Source of the DNA: Myceligenerans salitolerans
GTDB taxonomy: Bacteria > Actinomycetota > Actinomycetes > Actinomycetales > Cellulomonadaceae
Reading direction: 5' to 3'
Assembly (NCBI RefSeq): GCF_017349295.1
Contig: NZ_JAFMPK010000027.1
Location: forward strand, 278,839-342,838
DNA: 64,000 bases
Of the stretch, positions 17,739 through 26,865 are shown piece after piece; position 1 is the stretch's first letter; every line of letters starts with the position of its first letter. Below the pieces are notes generated by a model. That model did not search any database. It saw nothing but the letters and a program-made list of their open reading frames with translations, and had not been told where the DNA came from. A program made the translations under genes and the position numbers.

Positions 17739-18704
17739 ATGTTGCGCTTCATCTTCACTCCGGAAGACCTCTCCCGAGTCCGGTTCGCGCCGGGCCCCGA
17801 CCCGTTGTGGGAGACGATGCTCGGCGCCCACCTCGTGCGTGAGCTCGACGGTGCGCGGGTCTTCGGTCACTGGCACCGGCAGGTGGTGCCGGACATGCCG
17901 CGCGCAGCTCTTCCGTACCTGACTCTGACGCCACCGGTCGGCTATTCGCCCGATTTCCTGACGCCGGAGGGCGGCACCACCGACTTCGCGGTGGGGGCGG
18001 AGAACATGCTGTACACGGCGCCGGCACGGATCGCGGCGGAGCTCGCCGTCCTGATGCGTGGGAGGAGGCCGCCGGCATGGGTGGACGACCTGGCCGCCGG
18101 ATCGCCGCGCGCTCTGCGCAGTCTTCGGGCGTCGATGACGGCGTTCCATGCCCATGCCGTCCAGCCGGTCTGGCCCCGGGTACGGCGAGTCGTCGACGCG
18201 GACCGGTCGGCGCGCACCCAGGTGCTCGCCGCCTCGGGCGTCGAGGCGATCCTGTCGACCCTGCATCCGGCGACGACCTGGTCCGGGAGCGTCCTCACCG
18301 TGCACAGCCGCATGATGGATCGCGACGTGCACCTCGCCGGGCGCGGGTTGACGCTGCTCCCCTCCTACTTCTGCTGGCGGATGCCCATCACGCTCGCGGA
18401 TCCCGAGCTGGCACCGGTGCTCGTGTTCCCGGTCGCGCACGAGCAGCACCTGGTCGACGATCCCGGCGGTGAGGGGGCGCTCGCCGCGCTTCTGGGCCGT
18501 ACGCGGGCGCGGGCGCTGCGGGAGATCGCCGGGTCGGCCTCGACGACCCTGCTGGCCCAGCGGATGGACATCTCGCCCGCGTCGGCGTCCGAGCACACGA
18601 CGGTGCTGCGCCGTGCCGGGCTGGTGGCATCGCAGCGCGACGGGCGGCGCGTGGTGCATGTCCTGACGGAGCTGGGCCAGGGGCTGCTGGAGGGGACGAG
18701 GTAG
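17739..18704 (+). CDS. ArsR-like helix-turn-helix regulator with long N-terminal domain
   Basis: 321 residues. The C-terminal winged helix (about 250-320, STTLLAQRMDISPASASEHTTVLRRAGLVASQRDGRRVVHVLTELG) is of the ArsR/DUF5937 kind often found in actinobacteria; the N-terminal 240 residues are of unknown fold and probably bind a ligand or partner. The ATG at 17,739 has GAAGGGG nine bases upstream and is preferred over one five codons earlier. It precedes the alpha/beta hydrolase gene, which has its own promoter. No operator is recognised. Confidence 0.75.
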   Translation: MLRFIFTPEDLSRVRFAPGPDPLWETMLGAHLVRELDGARVFGHWHRQVVPDMPRAALPYLTLTPPVGYSPDFLTPEGGTTDFAVGAENMLYTAPARIAAELAVLMRGRRPPAWVDDLAAGSPRALRSLRASMTAFHAHAVQPVWPRVRRVVDADRSARTQVLAASGVEAILSTLHPATTWSGSVLTVHSRMMDRDVHLAGRGLTLLPSYFCWRMPITLADPELAPVLVFPVAHEQHLVDDPGGEGALAALLGRTRARALREIAGSASTTLLAQRMDISPASASEHTTVLRRAGLVASQRDGRRVVHVLTELGQGLLEGTR

Positions 18705-18732
18705 CCGTTCGTCCCCGCGGCCGGGGCCTCGC

Positions 18733-18770
18733 TTGACGCCGGGTCGCCCTCGCGTCCTACCTTCGGGGGC
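18733..18770 (+). promoter_or_regulatory. Promoter of the alpha/beta hydrolase gene
   Basis: TTGACG (18,733-18,738), 19-bp spacer, TACCTT (18,758-18,763), and the ATG at 18,771. This is a near-consensus -35/-10 pair that would start transcription at or next to the start codon. Confidence 0.55.
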
Positions 18771-19667
18771 ATGGAGACGAGCGAACCGCACCGGCGGGAG
18801 TCCCGGCTGCCCGAGCCCGACCTGGTGACCGTCGACGGCGCGCGCGTCGCGACCTACGTCCTGGCTCCGGAGCATCGTGAGCCGGTGGAGGACGTGGTGT
18901 TCTGCCACGGCACCCCGTGGTCGGCCGAGGTGTGGTCGGAGGTCGCCCGGCAGGTGGTCGGCGGCCGCCGGGTGTTCCTGTGGGACATGCCCGGCTACGG
19001 GCGGTCGATGGAGGACCCGGAGGCTCCTGTGGACCTCGCCTCCCAGATGTCACGGTTCGCCGCTCTGCTCGGGTACTGGGGCCTGAACCGGCCGCATGTC
19101 GTGGCGCACGACATCGGAGGAGCCGTCGCGCTGGGGGCTCATCTGCTGCACGACCAGGAGTACGCCGGCCTCTTCCTCTGGGACGTGGTCACCCTGGAAC
19201 CGTGGGGTTCCCCGTTCTTCCGGCTCGTGGCGGAGCACGCCGCGGTGTTCGACCAGCTCCCGGCCGCTCTCCATGCGGCCCTGGTCAGGGAGTACGTCCG
19301 CGGCGCCGCACGCCAGAAGCTGACCGACGCCTGGCTCGACACCCTGAGCCGGCCGTGGACGGGGGCGCGGGGCCAGAGCGCCTTCTACCGCCAGATCGCC
19401 GCGCTGCGGCCCGAGCACACGCGGCCCGTCGCGGCACGGTTGGGGCAGGCCCGTTGTCCGGTGGCGGTCGGCTGGGGCGCGCAGGACCCATGGATCCCCG
19501 TCGACCAGGCGCAACGACTCCGCGATCTGCTGCCCGGGCACGCTTCCGTGCTCACGTTGGACGAGGTCGGCCATCTCGGGCCCGTCGAGGCACCGTCGCG
19601 GGTGAGCCGTGCGGTTTCCGACTGGCTCGCCCGCACCGGCACCGACGACGGCGCCCGCACGCGGTAG
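18771..19667 (+). CDS. Alpha/beta hydrolase with Asp nucleophile (epoxide hydrolase / haloalkane dehalogenase type)
   Basis: 298 residues. The nucleophile elbow is VVAHDIGGAVAL with Asp rather than Ser, as in epoxide hydrolases and haloalkane dehalogenases; the oxyanion strand is HGTPWS, the acid is probably Asp in GAQDPWIP, and the base is His in DEVGHLGPVE. A cap region lies between about 140 and 210. The reaction cannot be fixed from this alone. It is cytoplasmic, with no signal peptide. Confidence 0.85.
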   Translation: METSEPHRRESRLPEPDLVTVDGARVATYVLAPEHREPVEDVVFCHGTPWSAEVWSEVARQVVGGRRVFLWDMPGYGRSMEDPEAPVDLASQMSRFAALLGYWGLNRPHVVAHDIGGAVALGAHLLHDQEYAGLFLWDVVTLEPWGSPFFRLVAEHAAVFDQLPAALHAALVREYVRGAARQKLTDAWLDTLSRPWTGARGQSAFYRQIAALRPEHTRPVAARLGQARCPVAVGWGAQDPWIPVDQAQRLRDLLPGHASVLTLDEVGHLGPVEAPSRVSRAVSDWLARTGTDDGARTR

Positions 19668-19699
19668 CGGTACAGGGCCTCCAGCGGCATGGAGGTCGC

Positions 19700-20229
19700 C
19701 GGGAGTACCGCGAATGAAAGATGTGCCACCAGGCCCCGCCGTGCGCTCCATCGGTGTACGGACTCCCGGTGGACAACAGCACCCGCTCATGAGGCCAGTC
19801 CGGGCTGGCGACGTCTACCGACCACCCCGCGGCGCCGGCGTGCAGACCGCCGCCGGCCAGCCCTGCCATCAGCACGCGACGCTGCGCGATCGGCCCGATC
19901 CCCTGGCACGTCAAGTCGTTGTCGTCCGGCCACCCCGAATCAGCCTCGCGGTCGCGGGCCAGGCGTTCACCGGTGACGGTGTCGAACAGCCCGAGCCCAC
20001 TCGTGGACGCCACCAACAGCAGGTCGCGGCCTCTGTCGGGATCGCTGGCGAATCCGACACCAAGCAGCCCGCCGACAGCGACCACGTGACAGTCGGCCGG
20101 ACGCCACGGTGGAGGTGCCGGCACCGTCGCCGCGGCCAGGATCCTCGCCCGCAGGTCCCGTTGGTCATCGGTGAGCGAGAGATCCTCCGGGATCCCGGGA
20201 GGATACAGGAGCCGAATACAGCGAGCGCT
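19700..20229 (-). pseudogene. Truncated conserved hypothetical gene at the island edge
   Basis: On the minus strand an open frame runs from the repeat at 20,230 downwards with protein-like sequence (LTDDQRDLRARILAAAT, then PPPWRPADCHVVAVGGLLGVG, GLGLFDTVTGERLARDR, NDLTCQGIGPIAQRRV, GGGLHAGAAGWSVDVASPDWPHERVLLSTGSPYTDGAHG, WWHIFHSRYS). It has no ATG/GTG/TTG start before it crosses into the repeat, and the sequence becomes Arg/Pro/Cys-rich after about 19,735, overlapping the end of the hydrolase gene. I read it as a gene that has lost both ends. The function of the intact family is unknown to me. Confidence 0.6.
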
Positions 20230-20248
20230 GTCAGCGGTAGTTGGTGAA
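20230..20248. repeat. 19-bp direct repeat, distal copy (att-like)
   Basis: gtcagcggtagttggtgaa, identical to 22,236-22,254. On the minus strand it again encodes FTNYR-stop; the codons just before it (CTACGA against CTGCAG) still resemble the yajQ end. Confidence 0.85.
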
Positions 20249-20290
20249 TCGTAGTTCGGACACTCGGGGCGGTGTGGTGGGGGCGGGGAG

Positions 20291-20326
20291 CGGCTGGGAT
20301 CGTTGGAATTGCAACGACCCCAGCCG
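20291..20326. terminator. Strong hairpin inside the island
   Basis: Arms of 15 bp (20,291-20,305 and 20,312-20,326, one mismatch) around a 6-nt loop. There is no clear U-tract. It could end transcription on either strand or be part of a recombination site. Confidence 0.45.
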
Positions 20327-20520
20327 TTGGCGCGTGGGGGGTCCGACGGCGGAACGCGGACGTCTTGCGGACTGGCTGCGGCCTGCCTGGGCGCTGCGCC
20401 TCCAGAGGCGAGGTCGCCCGATGGGTAGTGAGCGCCCTGTCGATTGGCTAACCGCCCGACGCGAGACAGACCGAGGGCTACTGCGGACCACGCTCCGCCG
20501 TCTCCCCGCAGGGGCTACCG

Positions 20521-20769
20521 CTACAGCCCGACTCGACCAAGCATTTCGGGAATCAAAAAGAAGACCATCGCCAGAGTAGCCCAGGCAGCCACTACAGAAG
20601 CGGCCGCGAGCACCCACGGGCGGCGACGACCGACAATGCCTGTAACCAAGGCGATCGTGAGACCGAGCAAGGGTAGGTACAAGACAGAAATCCCCGCAAA
20701 CGCAAGCAGCGCAGCGTAAGTCGGCGTGATTCCCACTGGTGCCGTCTCACCACCATCTTCGATTGACAT
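20521..20769 (-). CDS. Small two-helix membrane protein, unknown function
   Basis: 82 residues starting MSIEDGGETAPVG. Two hydrophobic segments (about 18-42 and 52-75) separated by a short basic turn GRRRPW. The ATG at 20,769 has GGAG seven bases upstream. The upstream region is notably AT-rich for this genome. I do not recognise the family; the layout resembles small DUF4190-like membrane proteins. Confidence 0.6.
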   Translation of the reverse strand: MSIEDGGETAPVGITPTYAALLAFAGISVLYLPLLGLTIALVTGIVGRRRPWVLAAASVVAAWATLAMVFFLIPEMLGRVGL

Positions 20770-20828
20770 AATTTCTCCGAAATCTTTAGTAAGAGCAGAT
20801 TTACGCAGGATCCCACCTCTCACGCGTT

Positions 20829-21200
20829 TCAACAGGGAATGCGGACTTTATAAGGCGCACCCAGCGAGGTCAACTCGCCCACTGTGCGGTGGGATGTGAG
20901 GAATCTTGCAATACGCAACATCGTCCAACCGCCAGCAATGTGGTAAGAGGCGGCTTCGCCGAAGGCAGTCAGCGACAGCCCGGCTAAGGGTCGCGCGAGC
21001 CGGGCCTCGGACGCCCACAAGCAGGTCCTACCGCGCGTCGCCCACCACACCGTCTGACGGTGAACGACATACTCGGCGAGCCAGGAAGCGGACGGGCCAG
21101 CTCGTACGCCGGGTTCTCCCGGTGGGTGGAGGTATGTCTCGCGGTGTCCGACGGGTTGGTTGGGCACCGCGAGAACGTTGGAGTTCTGCCGTTCCTCCAT
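20829..21200 (-). CDS. Uncharacterised ORF in the island, doubtful
   Basis: 123 codons beginning MEERQNSNVLAVPNQPVG. The reading frame stays open and is less Arg/Pro-rich than its shadows, but there is no clear ribosome binding site and I recognise no domain. It may be a fragment of a frameshifted gene. Confidence 0.25.
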   Translation of the reverse strand: MEERQNSNVLAVPNQPVGHRETYLHPPGEPGVRAGPSASWLAEYVVHRQTVWWATRGRTCLWASEARLARPLAGLSLTAFGEAASYHIAGGWTMLRIARFLTSHRTVGELTSLGAPYKVRIPC

Positions 21201-21546
21201 GACCCAGGTCCGTTGGTGAGGCTGACACCGGATGGTCTGAGACGGTGCTCATGTGTGCCCGATGTGCACCCCCGGCCGAAGCGTTCCACGATGGCGCCGA
21301 GTGCGACGGCGCGGTCTCAGGGTCATGACCGGGCCTCGTGGCAGTCTCCGCGGGCGAAGTCGAGCAAGTCCTCGAACGCCGTCGACAGATCAACGCCAGG
21401 ACACCCACAGGGTCGGTCGTAAGCAGGAGTCAGACCGCCGCGGCCGGGACTACCCGATCCTTGCGGGATCCGGTGGGAAGAGACTGCCAGCGGTACGCGA
21501 CCACGTCATGCCGTAGGAGGTCCAGTACGCGTCCGCGCCACCCAAC

Positions 21547-22044
21547 TCACGAACCGTCGTCCGGGCGCGTCAACGAACCATCTGCACCGTCAGTCCCGTC
21601 GTCCATGCCTTCTCGTACCGCTCGCTTCTCCGCCCGACGCGCGAAGAAGACGCCCTTCGTGCCACGCGCCTCAGGCACAATGAAAAGTCCCGGCCAGGCA
21701 AACCAGCGCTCTATCACGGCCCACAGCCACATGAATGCGATTACCGCAATCCACCAACCCGCAAGGTCGCTGTCCAGCACCCGCCTTCCAAGAACGGATG
21801 CCCAGATCATGAACCCTCCGGTCAGAGCGGCACCGAATCCGAACTGAAACAGGGTTCTGAGTGGTGCAGCGGCTTCAGCGATGTCATTCCAGTAGCGCGC
21901 GGCCCGCTCCTCAAGATCGTATGCCTCACCTCGGCCGGCGAGGCGCGTCGCAAGCCGAAAAAGTACATATAACCCCATGGCGAGGAAAAACAGGCCGGAG
22001 ACGAAAGCGCCAACTAGGAATATCAGGTTGTCAAGAAGCCTCAT
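21547..22044 (-). CDS. Membrane protein of unknown function
   Basis: 165 residues with about three hydrophobic segments (NLIFLVGAFVSGLFFLAMG, FGFGAALTGGFMIWASVLG, WWIAVIAFMWLWAVIE) and a charged, Asp/Glu-rich C-terminus. The ATG at 22,044 has AGG close upstream. It lies 192 bp downstream of yajQ on the same strand, inside the repeat-bounded segment. No homologue is recognised. Confidence 0.6.
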   Translation of the reverse strand: MRLLDNLIFLVGAFVSGLFFLAMGLYVLFRLATRLAGRGEAYDLEERAARYWNDIAEAAAPLRTLFQFGFGAALTGGFMIWASVLGRRVLDSDLAGWWIAVIAFMWLWAVIERWFAWPGLFIVPEARGTKGVFFARRAEKRAVREGMDDGTDGADGSLTRPDDGS

Positions 22045-22235
22045 TTTCCTAACCCAACGATCCTTTTCGCCCGCAGCCCCGAACTCGGACTGTGCTGTGA
22101 GTTCATTGGTTGTCTGAGTGACGGCCAGTCAAAAAGCACCGTCGCTCACGAGGCTGCCGTCCGAGATCCCTCTCAGACAGTCTTCCGAACCCGGCGCCGC
22201 CTGCCCACAGTAGTCGGCGAAAGTTGACCTGCACC

Positions 22236-22254
22236 GTCAGCGGTAGTTGGTGAA
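22236..22254. repeat. 19-bp direct repeat, copy inside yajQ (att-like)
   Basis: gtcagcggtagttggtgaa, the last codons and stop of yajQ (FTNYR-stop on the minus strand). Identical to 20,230-20,248. Confidence 0.85.
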
Positions 22255-22734
22255 CTGCAGTGCCACGTCCAGGTCCGCGCCCTTGAGGAGCGCGATGACC
22301 TCCTGGAGCTGGTCGCGGGACTTCGACGTCACGCGGACCTCGTCACCGGTGACCTGGGTCTTGACGCCCTTGGGGCCCTCGTCCCGGATGATCTTGGTGA
22401 TCTTCTTCGCGTTCTCGCCGGCCAGGCCCTCCTTGAGAGAACCGACCAGGCGGTACTCCTTGCCCGACGCCTGCGGTTCCTTGTCCCCCGTGTCGAACGA
22501 CTTGAGGGACACGCCGCGCTTGATGAGCTTCGTCTGGAACACGTCGAGCAGTGCGAGCACGCGCTCGGCGGAGTTGGCCACCATGACGATGTTGTCCTGG
22601 CCGCTCCACGAGATCGACGCACCCACGCCCCGGAAGTCGTACCGCTGCGAAACCTCCTTGGACGCCTGGTTGAGGGCGTTGTCGACCTCCTGGCGGTCCA
22701 CCTTGCTGACGATGTCGAACGACGAGTCGGCCAC
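22237..22734 (-). CDS. yajQ: YajQ family nucleotide-binding protein
   Basis: 165 residues, normal length. The family start [35 protein letters not shown] and end [17 protein letters not shown] are intact. YajQ proteins are small cytoplasmic proteins, some reported to bind c-di-GMP. The GTG at 22,734 has GAAGGAG seven bases upstream. Its 3' end coincides with the 19-bp repeat. Confidence 0.95.
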   Translation of the reverse strand: MADSSFDIVSKVDRQEVDNALNQASKEVSQRYDFRGVGASISWSGQDNIVMVANSAERVLALLDVFQTKLIKRGVSLKSFDTGDKEPQASGKEYRLVGSLKEGLAGENAKKITKIIRDEGPKGVKTQVTGDEVRVTSKSRDQLQEVIALLKGADLDVALQFTNYR

Positions 22735-22877
22735 GACCGTGCTCCTTCTTCCTGGTGAGGTTGAATCCTGGGTCAACCGTAGTCGGCCCGGTCACCGGGT
22801 AGCACCTGTTGCGGCCGCGAGCCACCACCGGCCCGGCCCGGCCGGCGCCGGTGGGTCCTCCGATACAGTGACGAACC

Positions 22878-23687
22878 ATGCTCCGGAGTCTCGACCTGAC
22901 CACCTGGCGGCGGCGCACCGAGTGGCCCCTCGTCACGGTCGCCGTGCTCTTCCTCGTCGCCTACGGGCTGCCGATCGCGGTCGAAGGTCTCCCCCCGGCG
23001 GCGAAAACCGCCTGCGACACGTTCATGACCATCGCGTGGCTGGTGTTCGCCGCCGACTACATGGTGCGGCTGCATCTGTCCGGGTACACGTGGGAGTTCG
23101 TCCGGAGGAACTGGATCGATCTCCTGGTCGTCGCACTCCCTCTCCTGCGCCCGCTCCGGCTGCTCCTGCTGATCAAGGTGATCCAGCGGTTCAGCCGCAC
23201 CGGGGTGCAGCGGCTGCGCGGCCGGGTCGTCACCTACGCCACGGGCGGAACGGCGCTGCTGATCCTCACCAGCGCTCTGGCGATCACCGACACCGAACGT
23301 CACGCGGAGGGCTCGAACATCACGAACCTCGGTGAGGGGTTCTGGTGGGCGATCGTCACGATGACCACGGTGGGATACGGCGACTTCTACCCCGTCACGG
23401 TCACGGGCCGCTTCATCGCCGCGGGCCTGATGCTGGGCGGAATCGCCCTGCTCGGTGTGGTCACGGCGACGCTCGCCTCGTGGATGGTGCAGACCGTCGA
23501 GGAGGCCAACGAGCAGGAGGAGGCCGCCACCCGCCGCCAGGTCGACATCCTGGCGGAGGAGGTCCGCACGCTCCGCGCCGAGCGGGCCGAGGAGGTGCGC
23601 ACGCTCCGCGCGGAACTCGCGGCGGCCCGCAGCAAACTGGACGACGACGGCGCTTCGGGCCCTCTCACCCTGCGCGAGGAGAACTGA
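22878..23687 (+). CDS. Voltage-gated-like potassium channel
   Basis: 269 residues. Six-helix layout: S1-S3 in the first 90 residues, an S4-like basic helix ([17 protein letters not shown]), then the pore with selectivity filter TTVGYGD (residues 163-169) and the last helix. The C-terminus is a charged coiled coil with an internal near-repeat ([11 protein letters not shown] then [11 protein letters not shown]), probably a tetramerisation segment. TACAGT lies eight bases before the ATG and no ribosome binding site is seen, so translation may be nearly leaderless. Confidence 0.9.
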   Translation: MLRSLDLTTWRRRTEWPLVTVAVLFLVAYGLPIAVEGLPPAAKTACDTFMTIAWLVFAADYMVRLHLSGYTWEFVRRNWIDLLVVALPLLRPLRLLLLIKVIQRFSRTGVQRLRGRVVTYATGGTALLILTSALAITDTERHAEGSNITNLGEGFWWAIVTMTTVGYGDFYPVTVTGRFIAAGLMLGGIALLGVVTATLASWMVQTVEEANEQEEAATRRQVDILAEEVRTLRAERAEEVRTLRAELAAARSKLDDDGASGPLTLREEN

Positions 23688-23701
23688 CGGGCGCCGCCCG
23701 T
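23687..23701. terminator. Hairpin between the channel gene and htpX
   Basis: ACGGGC and GCCCGT around a 3-nt loop, starting at the channel stop codon in the 34-bp gap between two convergent genes. Confidence 0.4.
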
Positions 23702-23721
23702 GGACGCGGCCGGCGCCGTCG

Positions 23722-24621
23722 TCAGAAGCCGCCGAAGCCGCTCGGGCCGTACTGGTTGCCGTAGGAGCCGCCCGGGCCACCCGCCATGCGCTCGAGGCGT
23801 GCGATGCGGTCCTTCATCGGCGGGTGCGTCGCGAACATGCGAGCCATGCCGGCCCCGCGGAACGGGTTCGCGATCATCACGTGGGAGACGTTCGTCAGCT
23901 CACGGTCTTGCGGCAGCGGGGCGAGCTGGGTTCCGCGCTCCAGCTTGCGCAGGGCCGACGCGAGGGCGAGCGGGTCGCCGGTGAGCCTGGCGCCGTCCTC
24001 GTCGGCGTCGTACTCGCGCGTGCGGGAGATGGCGAACTGGATCATCGTCGCCGCGATCGGTGCCAGCAGGGCCGTCGCGAGCGCCGCGAGCGGGTTCCCG
24101 CCCTCGCGGTTTCCGCCGAACCACATCATCGCCGTGGCGACCGACGTGATCACACCCGCCATCGCCGACGCCACGGACGACGTGAGGATGTCGCGGTTGT
24201 ACACATGCATCAGCTCGTGTCCCAGGACGCCGCGCAGCTCGCGCTCGTCGAGCAGGGTGAGGATGCCCTCGGTGCAGCAGACGGCCGCGTTCTGCGGGTT
24301 ACGGCCCGTGGCGAACGCGTTGGGGGCCTTCGTCGGCGAGATGTAGAGGCGGGGCATGGGCTTGCGGGCCTGGGTCGACAGCTCGCGCACGATCCGGTGC
24401 ATCTCGGGTGCCTGGAGTTCCGTGACCGGGTAGGCGTGCATGGCGCGGATGGCGAGCTTGTCGGAGTTCCAGTAGCTGTACGCCGTCGTTCCCAGACCGA
24501 CGAGCACGAAGATCCACAGCCACGTCTGCCGTCCGCCCATGAGGATCCAGATCCCGAGGAGAACGGCCCACATCGCGCCGAACATCGCTGCGGTCTTCAG
24601 ACCGTTGTAGTGCCGATGCAT
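23722..24621 (-). CDS. htpX: HtpX-family membrane zinc protease (M48B)
   Basis: 299 residues. Two N-terminal membrane helices, then the zinc motif [11 protein letters not shown] (H135, E136, H139), two further hydrophobic segments, and the third ligand region [17 protein letters not shown] (Glu). Members degrade misfolded membrane proteins. A Gly/Tyr/Phe-rich tail ends the protein. The ATG at 24,621 has AAAGGAAG six bases upstream; an upstream start is less likely. Confidence 0.93.
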   Translation of the reverse strand: MHRHYNGLKTAAMFGAMWAVLLGIWILMGGRQTWLWIFVLVGLGTTAYSYWNSDKLAIRAMHAYPVTELQAPEMHRIVRELSTQARKPMPRLYISPTKAPNAFATGRNPQNAAVCCTEGILTLLDERELRGVLGHELMHVYNRDILTSSVASAMAGVITSVATAMMWFGGNREGGNPLAALATALLAPIAATMIQFAISRTREYDADEDGARLTGDPLALASALRKLERGTQLAPLPQDRELTNVSHVMIANPFRGAGMARMFATHPPMKDRIARLERMAGGPGGSYGNQYGPSGFGGF

Positions 24622-24851
24622 CGCTACTTCCTTTCCACCCACCCGGCTGAACGGCTCGTGACGGCGAACGGTTCCCGAGCCGGGCCGCCGTGCGCGGCCT
24701 CGCGCGGACGGTTGCCCGGTGTCCGTTCACCGCATCTTCGCCAACCCTCGACCCTCACGCATGGACAGAGATGAGGGCTGCCTTACATGGTCGGTAGAAT
24801 CGCTCCTGGCCTTCGATTGTGTACAGTCCCTCGACCGGAAGGCGCCTCTTC

Positions 24852-26261
24852 GTGAGCACCCGACCTTTGCGCGTCGCCGTCGTCGGTGCCGGACCCGCCG
24901 GCATCTACGCGAGCGACATCCTGTCCAAGACCGACCTCGACGTCTCGATCGACCTGTTCGAGCGCCTCCCGGCGCCGTTCGGGCTGGTCAGGTACGGCGT
25001 CGCGCCGGATCACCCGCGCATCAAGCAGATCATCGTGGCGCTTCACAAGGTCCTCTCCCGCGGTGACATCCGCCTGCTGGCGAACGTGGACTTCGGCACG
25101 GACGTCAAGCTCGAGGACCTGCGGCAGTTCTACGACGCCGTGATCTTCTCCACCGGCGCCATCAAGGACGCCGAGCTGAACATCCCGGGCATCGAGCTGG
25201 ACGGCTCCTACGGGGCCGCGGACTTCGTGTCCTGGTACGACGGGCACCCCGACGTGCCCCGTACGTGGCCGCTCGAGGCGCGCGAGATCGCCGTCGTCGG
25301 CGCCGGGAACGTCGCCCTCGACGTGGCCCGCATCCTGGCCAAGCACCCCAAGGACCTGCTGCCCACCGAGGTCCCGGCGAACGTGTACGAGGGCCTGCAG
25401 GCCTCGCCCGTGACGGACGTGCACGTGTTCGCCCGCCGCGGTCCGGCGCAGGTGAAGTTCTCGCCCCTGGAGCTGCGCGAGCTCGGTCATGTCCCGGACG
25501 TGGACATCATCGTGTACCCGGAGGACTACGACTTCGACGAGGGCTCCGAGGCCGCGATCAACTCGTCGAACCAGACCAAGCAGGTCGTCAAGACCCTCAC
25601 CGACTGGGCGCTCGACGACCCGTCGACCAAGACGGCCTCCCGCCGTATCCACCTGCACTTCCTGCACCAGCCCGCCGAGGTGCTCGGCGAGGACGGCAAG
25701 GTGACCGGCTTCCGCACGGAGCGCACCGCGCTGCAGGGCGACGGCACCGTCAAGGGCACGGGCGAGTTCCACGACTTCCCCGTCCAGGCCGTGTACCGGG
25801 CGGTCGGCTACTTCGGTTCGCCGCTCAGCGAGATCCCGTTCGACGACCTCAAGGGTGTGATCTCCAACCGTGAGGGCCGCGTCGTCGACATGGACGGCGA
25901 GCACGTTCCGGGTGTCTACGCCACCGGCTGGATCAAGCGTGGCCCGGTCGGCCTGATCGGACACACCAAGTCGGACGCGTCCGAGACCGTGAAGCACCTG
26001 GTCGAGGACGTGGTCGGCGTTGCCGACGGCGCCGACGTGTCGGAGGGGAACCTGGACGGTGGCCGCACCGCCCCGCAGGGCGCCCCCGAGGCCATCACGG
26101 CGTTCCTCGCCGACAAGGGCGTGCAGGTCATCGAGTGGTCCGGCTGGGAACTGCTCGACGCTCACGAGCGTGCGCTCGGTGAGGCCGAGGGCCGCGAACG
26201 GGTCAAGGTCGTTCCCCGCGAGGAGATGATCGCGATCAGCCAGAGCGTCAAGCAGGCCTGA
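24852..26261 (+). CDS. fprA: Ferredoxin/adrenodoxin-type NADP+ reductase (FprA-like)
   Basis: 469 residues. The N-terminal FAD motif VAVVGAGPAGIYAS (about 7-20), the ERLPAPFGLVRYGVAPDHPRIK block and the NADPH motif VVGAGNVALDVARIL (about 148-162) identify the adrenodoxin-reductase-like FprA family, which passes electrons between NADPH and ferredoxin. The C-terminus has ATGWIKRGPVGLIGHTKSDA. The GTG at 24,852 is preceded by GGAAGG; TACAGT 25-30 nt upstream may be the -10 element. Confidence 0.93.
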   Translation: MSTRPLRVAVVGAGPAGIYASDILSKTDLDVSIDLFERLPAPFGLVRYGVAPDHPRIKQIIVALHKVLSRGDIRLLANVDFGTDVKLEDLRQFYDAVIFSTGAIKDAELNIPGIELDGSYGAADFVSWYDGHPDVPRTWPLEAREIAVVGAGNVALDVARILAKHPKDLLPTEVPANVYEGLQASPVTDVHVFARRGPAQVKFSPLELRELGHVPDVDIIVYPEDYDFDEGSEAAINSSNQTKQVVKTLTDWALDDPSTKTASRRIHLHFLHQPAEVLGEDGKVTGFRTERTALQGDGTVKGTGEFHDFPVQAVYRAVGYFGSPLSEIPFDDLKGVISNREGRVVDMDGEHVPGVYATGWIKRGPVGLIGHTKSDASETVKHLVEDVVGVADGADVSEGNLDGGRTAPQGAPEAITAFLADKGVQVIEWSGWELLDAHERALGEAEGRERVKVVPREEMIAISQSVKQA

Positions 26262-26273
26262 CGCCGACCACCG

Positions 26274-26325
26274 GACGTCGAGGGAGCCGGTTCCCCGTGG
26301 ACCCGGACCCGGCTGCCTCGACGTC
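26274..26325. terminator. Strong bidirectional hairpin terminator
   Basis: 17-bp arms (26,274-26,290 and 26,309-26,325) with one mismatch, just after the fprA stop and in the gap to the convergent lipoprotein gene. It marks the end of the ESX-like region. Confidence 0.7.
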
Positions 26326-26413
26326 TCCCGCTTGTGGCGGTACGACCGCGAGTCTGGGCGCTACGGCGACCGGCGCACCGGCGACCGCCTCGGCGAAGAC
26401 CGGTGCCGCGGCG

Positions 26414-26863
26414 TCAGTCGGCGGACGCGCCTTCGTCCGGGTCGATCATCCTGATGGCACCGTCCTGCGCTTCGAGCACGACGTCGGCGCCGTACCTTCC
26501 GTCGCCGAGTGCGGCGAGCTGGCCGAGGCTGACCATGCGAGAGACCTCGTCGTCGCGCAGGAAGACGAGCAGGTTGCCGTCCTGGACGTAGTCGCCACCG
26601 TAGGTGCCGTCTCCCGCCACCTCGACCGGGAGCCCGAGTTCCCGTTCGATCCGCGCCCCGGACGCCGGACCGGTCAGGACATGGACGGCGGTCCAGTCGC
26701 CGGGCGCGAGCTCCCGCAACGGCCGGGACCCACCGGAGCCGGCCAGATCGACGACGGCGTTCTTGAGATCGTGGTCGAACTCCACGCTTCCTCCGGATGA
26801 CGGGCCGCACCCCGCAAGCAGCGCGGCGAGTAGAAGGGTGAGCAGTGCCGCGGACGCGCGCAT
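26414..26863 (-). CDS. Small lipoprotein, candidate immunity protein
   Basis: 149 residues. Signal peptide with lipobox LAGC (MRASAALLTLLLAALLAGC), then a compact soluble domain with no recognised family. The ATG at 26,863 lies two bases after the stop of the WXG/toxin-like gene, whose last codons carry the GGAG ribosome binding site, so the pair is translationally coupled. This tight coupling and the outer-membrane-face location would fit an immunity protein, but that is inference. It is the last gene before the strong terminator. Confidence 0.8.
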   Translation of the reverse strand: MRASAALLTLLLAALLAGCGPSSGGSVEFDHDLKNAVVDLAGSGGSRPLRELAPGDWTAVHVLTGPASGARIERELGLPVEVAGDGTYGGDYVQDGNLLVFLRDDEVSRMVSLGQLAALGDGRYGADVVLEAQDGAIRMIDPDEGASAD

Positions 26864-26865
26864 GA

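Larger units (their letters stand above)
20230..22254. mobile_element. Putative remnant of an integrative element at the yajQ 3' end
   Basis: About 2 kb lies between two identical 19-bp copies of the last codons of yajQ. The inside has lower GC, short unrecognised genes and AT-rich stretches (for example 20,765-20,805), and one flank is a truncated gene. No integrase, transposase or plasmid gene is recognisable, so if this was an integrative element it is badly decayed. Apart from the genes listed separately I see nothing in 21,201-21,546. Confidence 0.45.
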
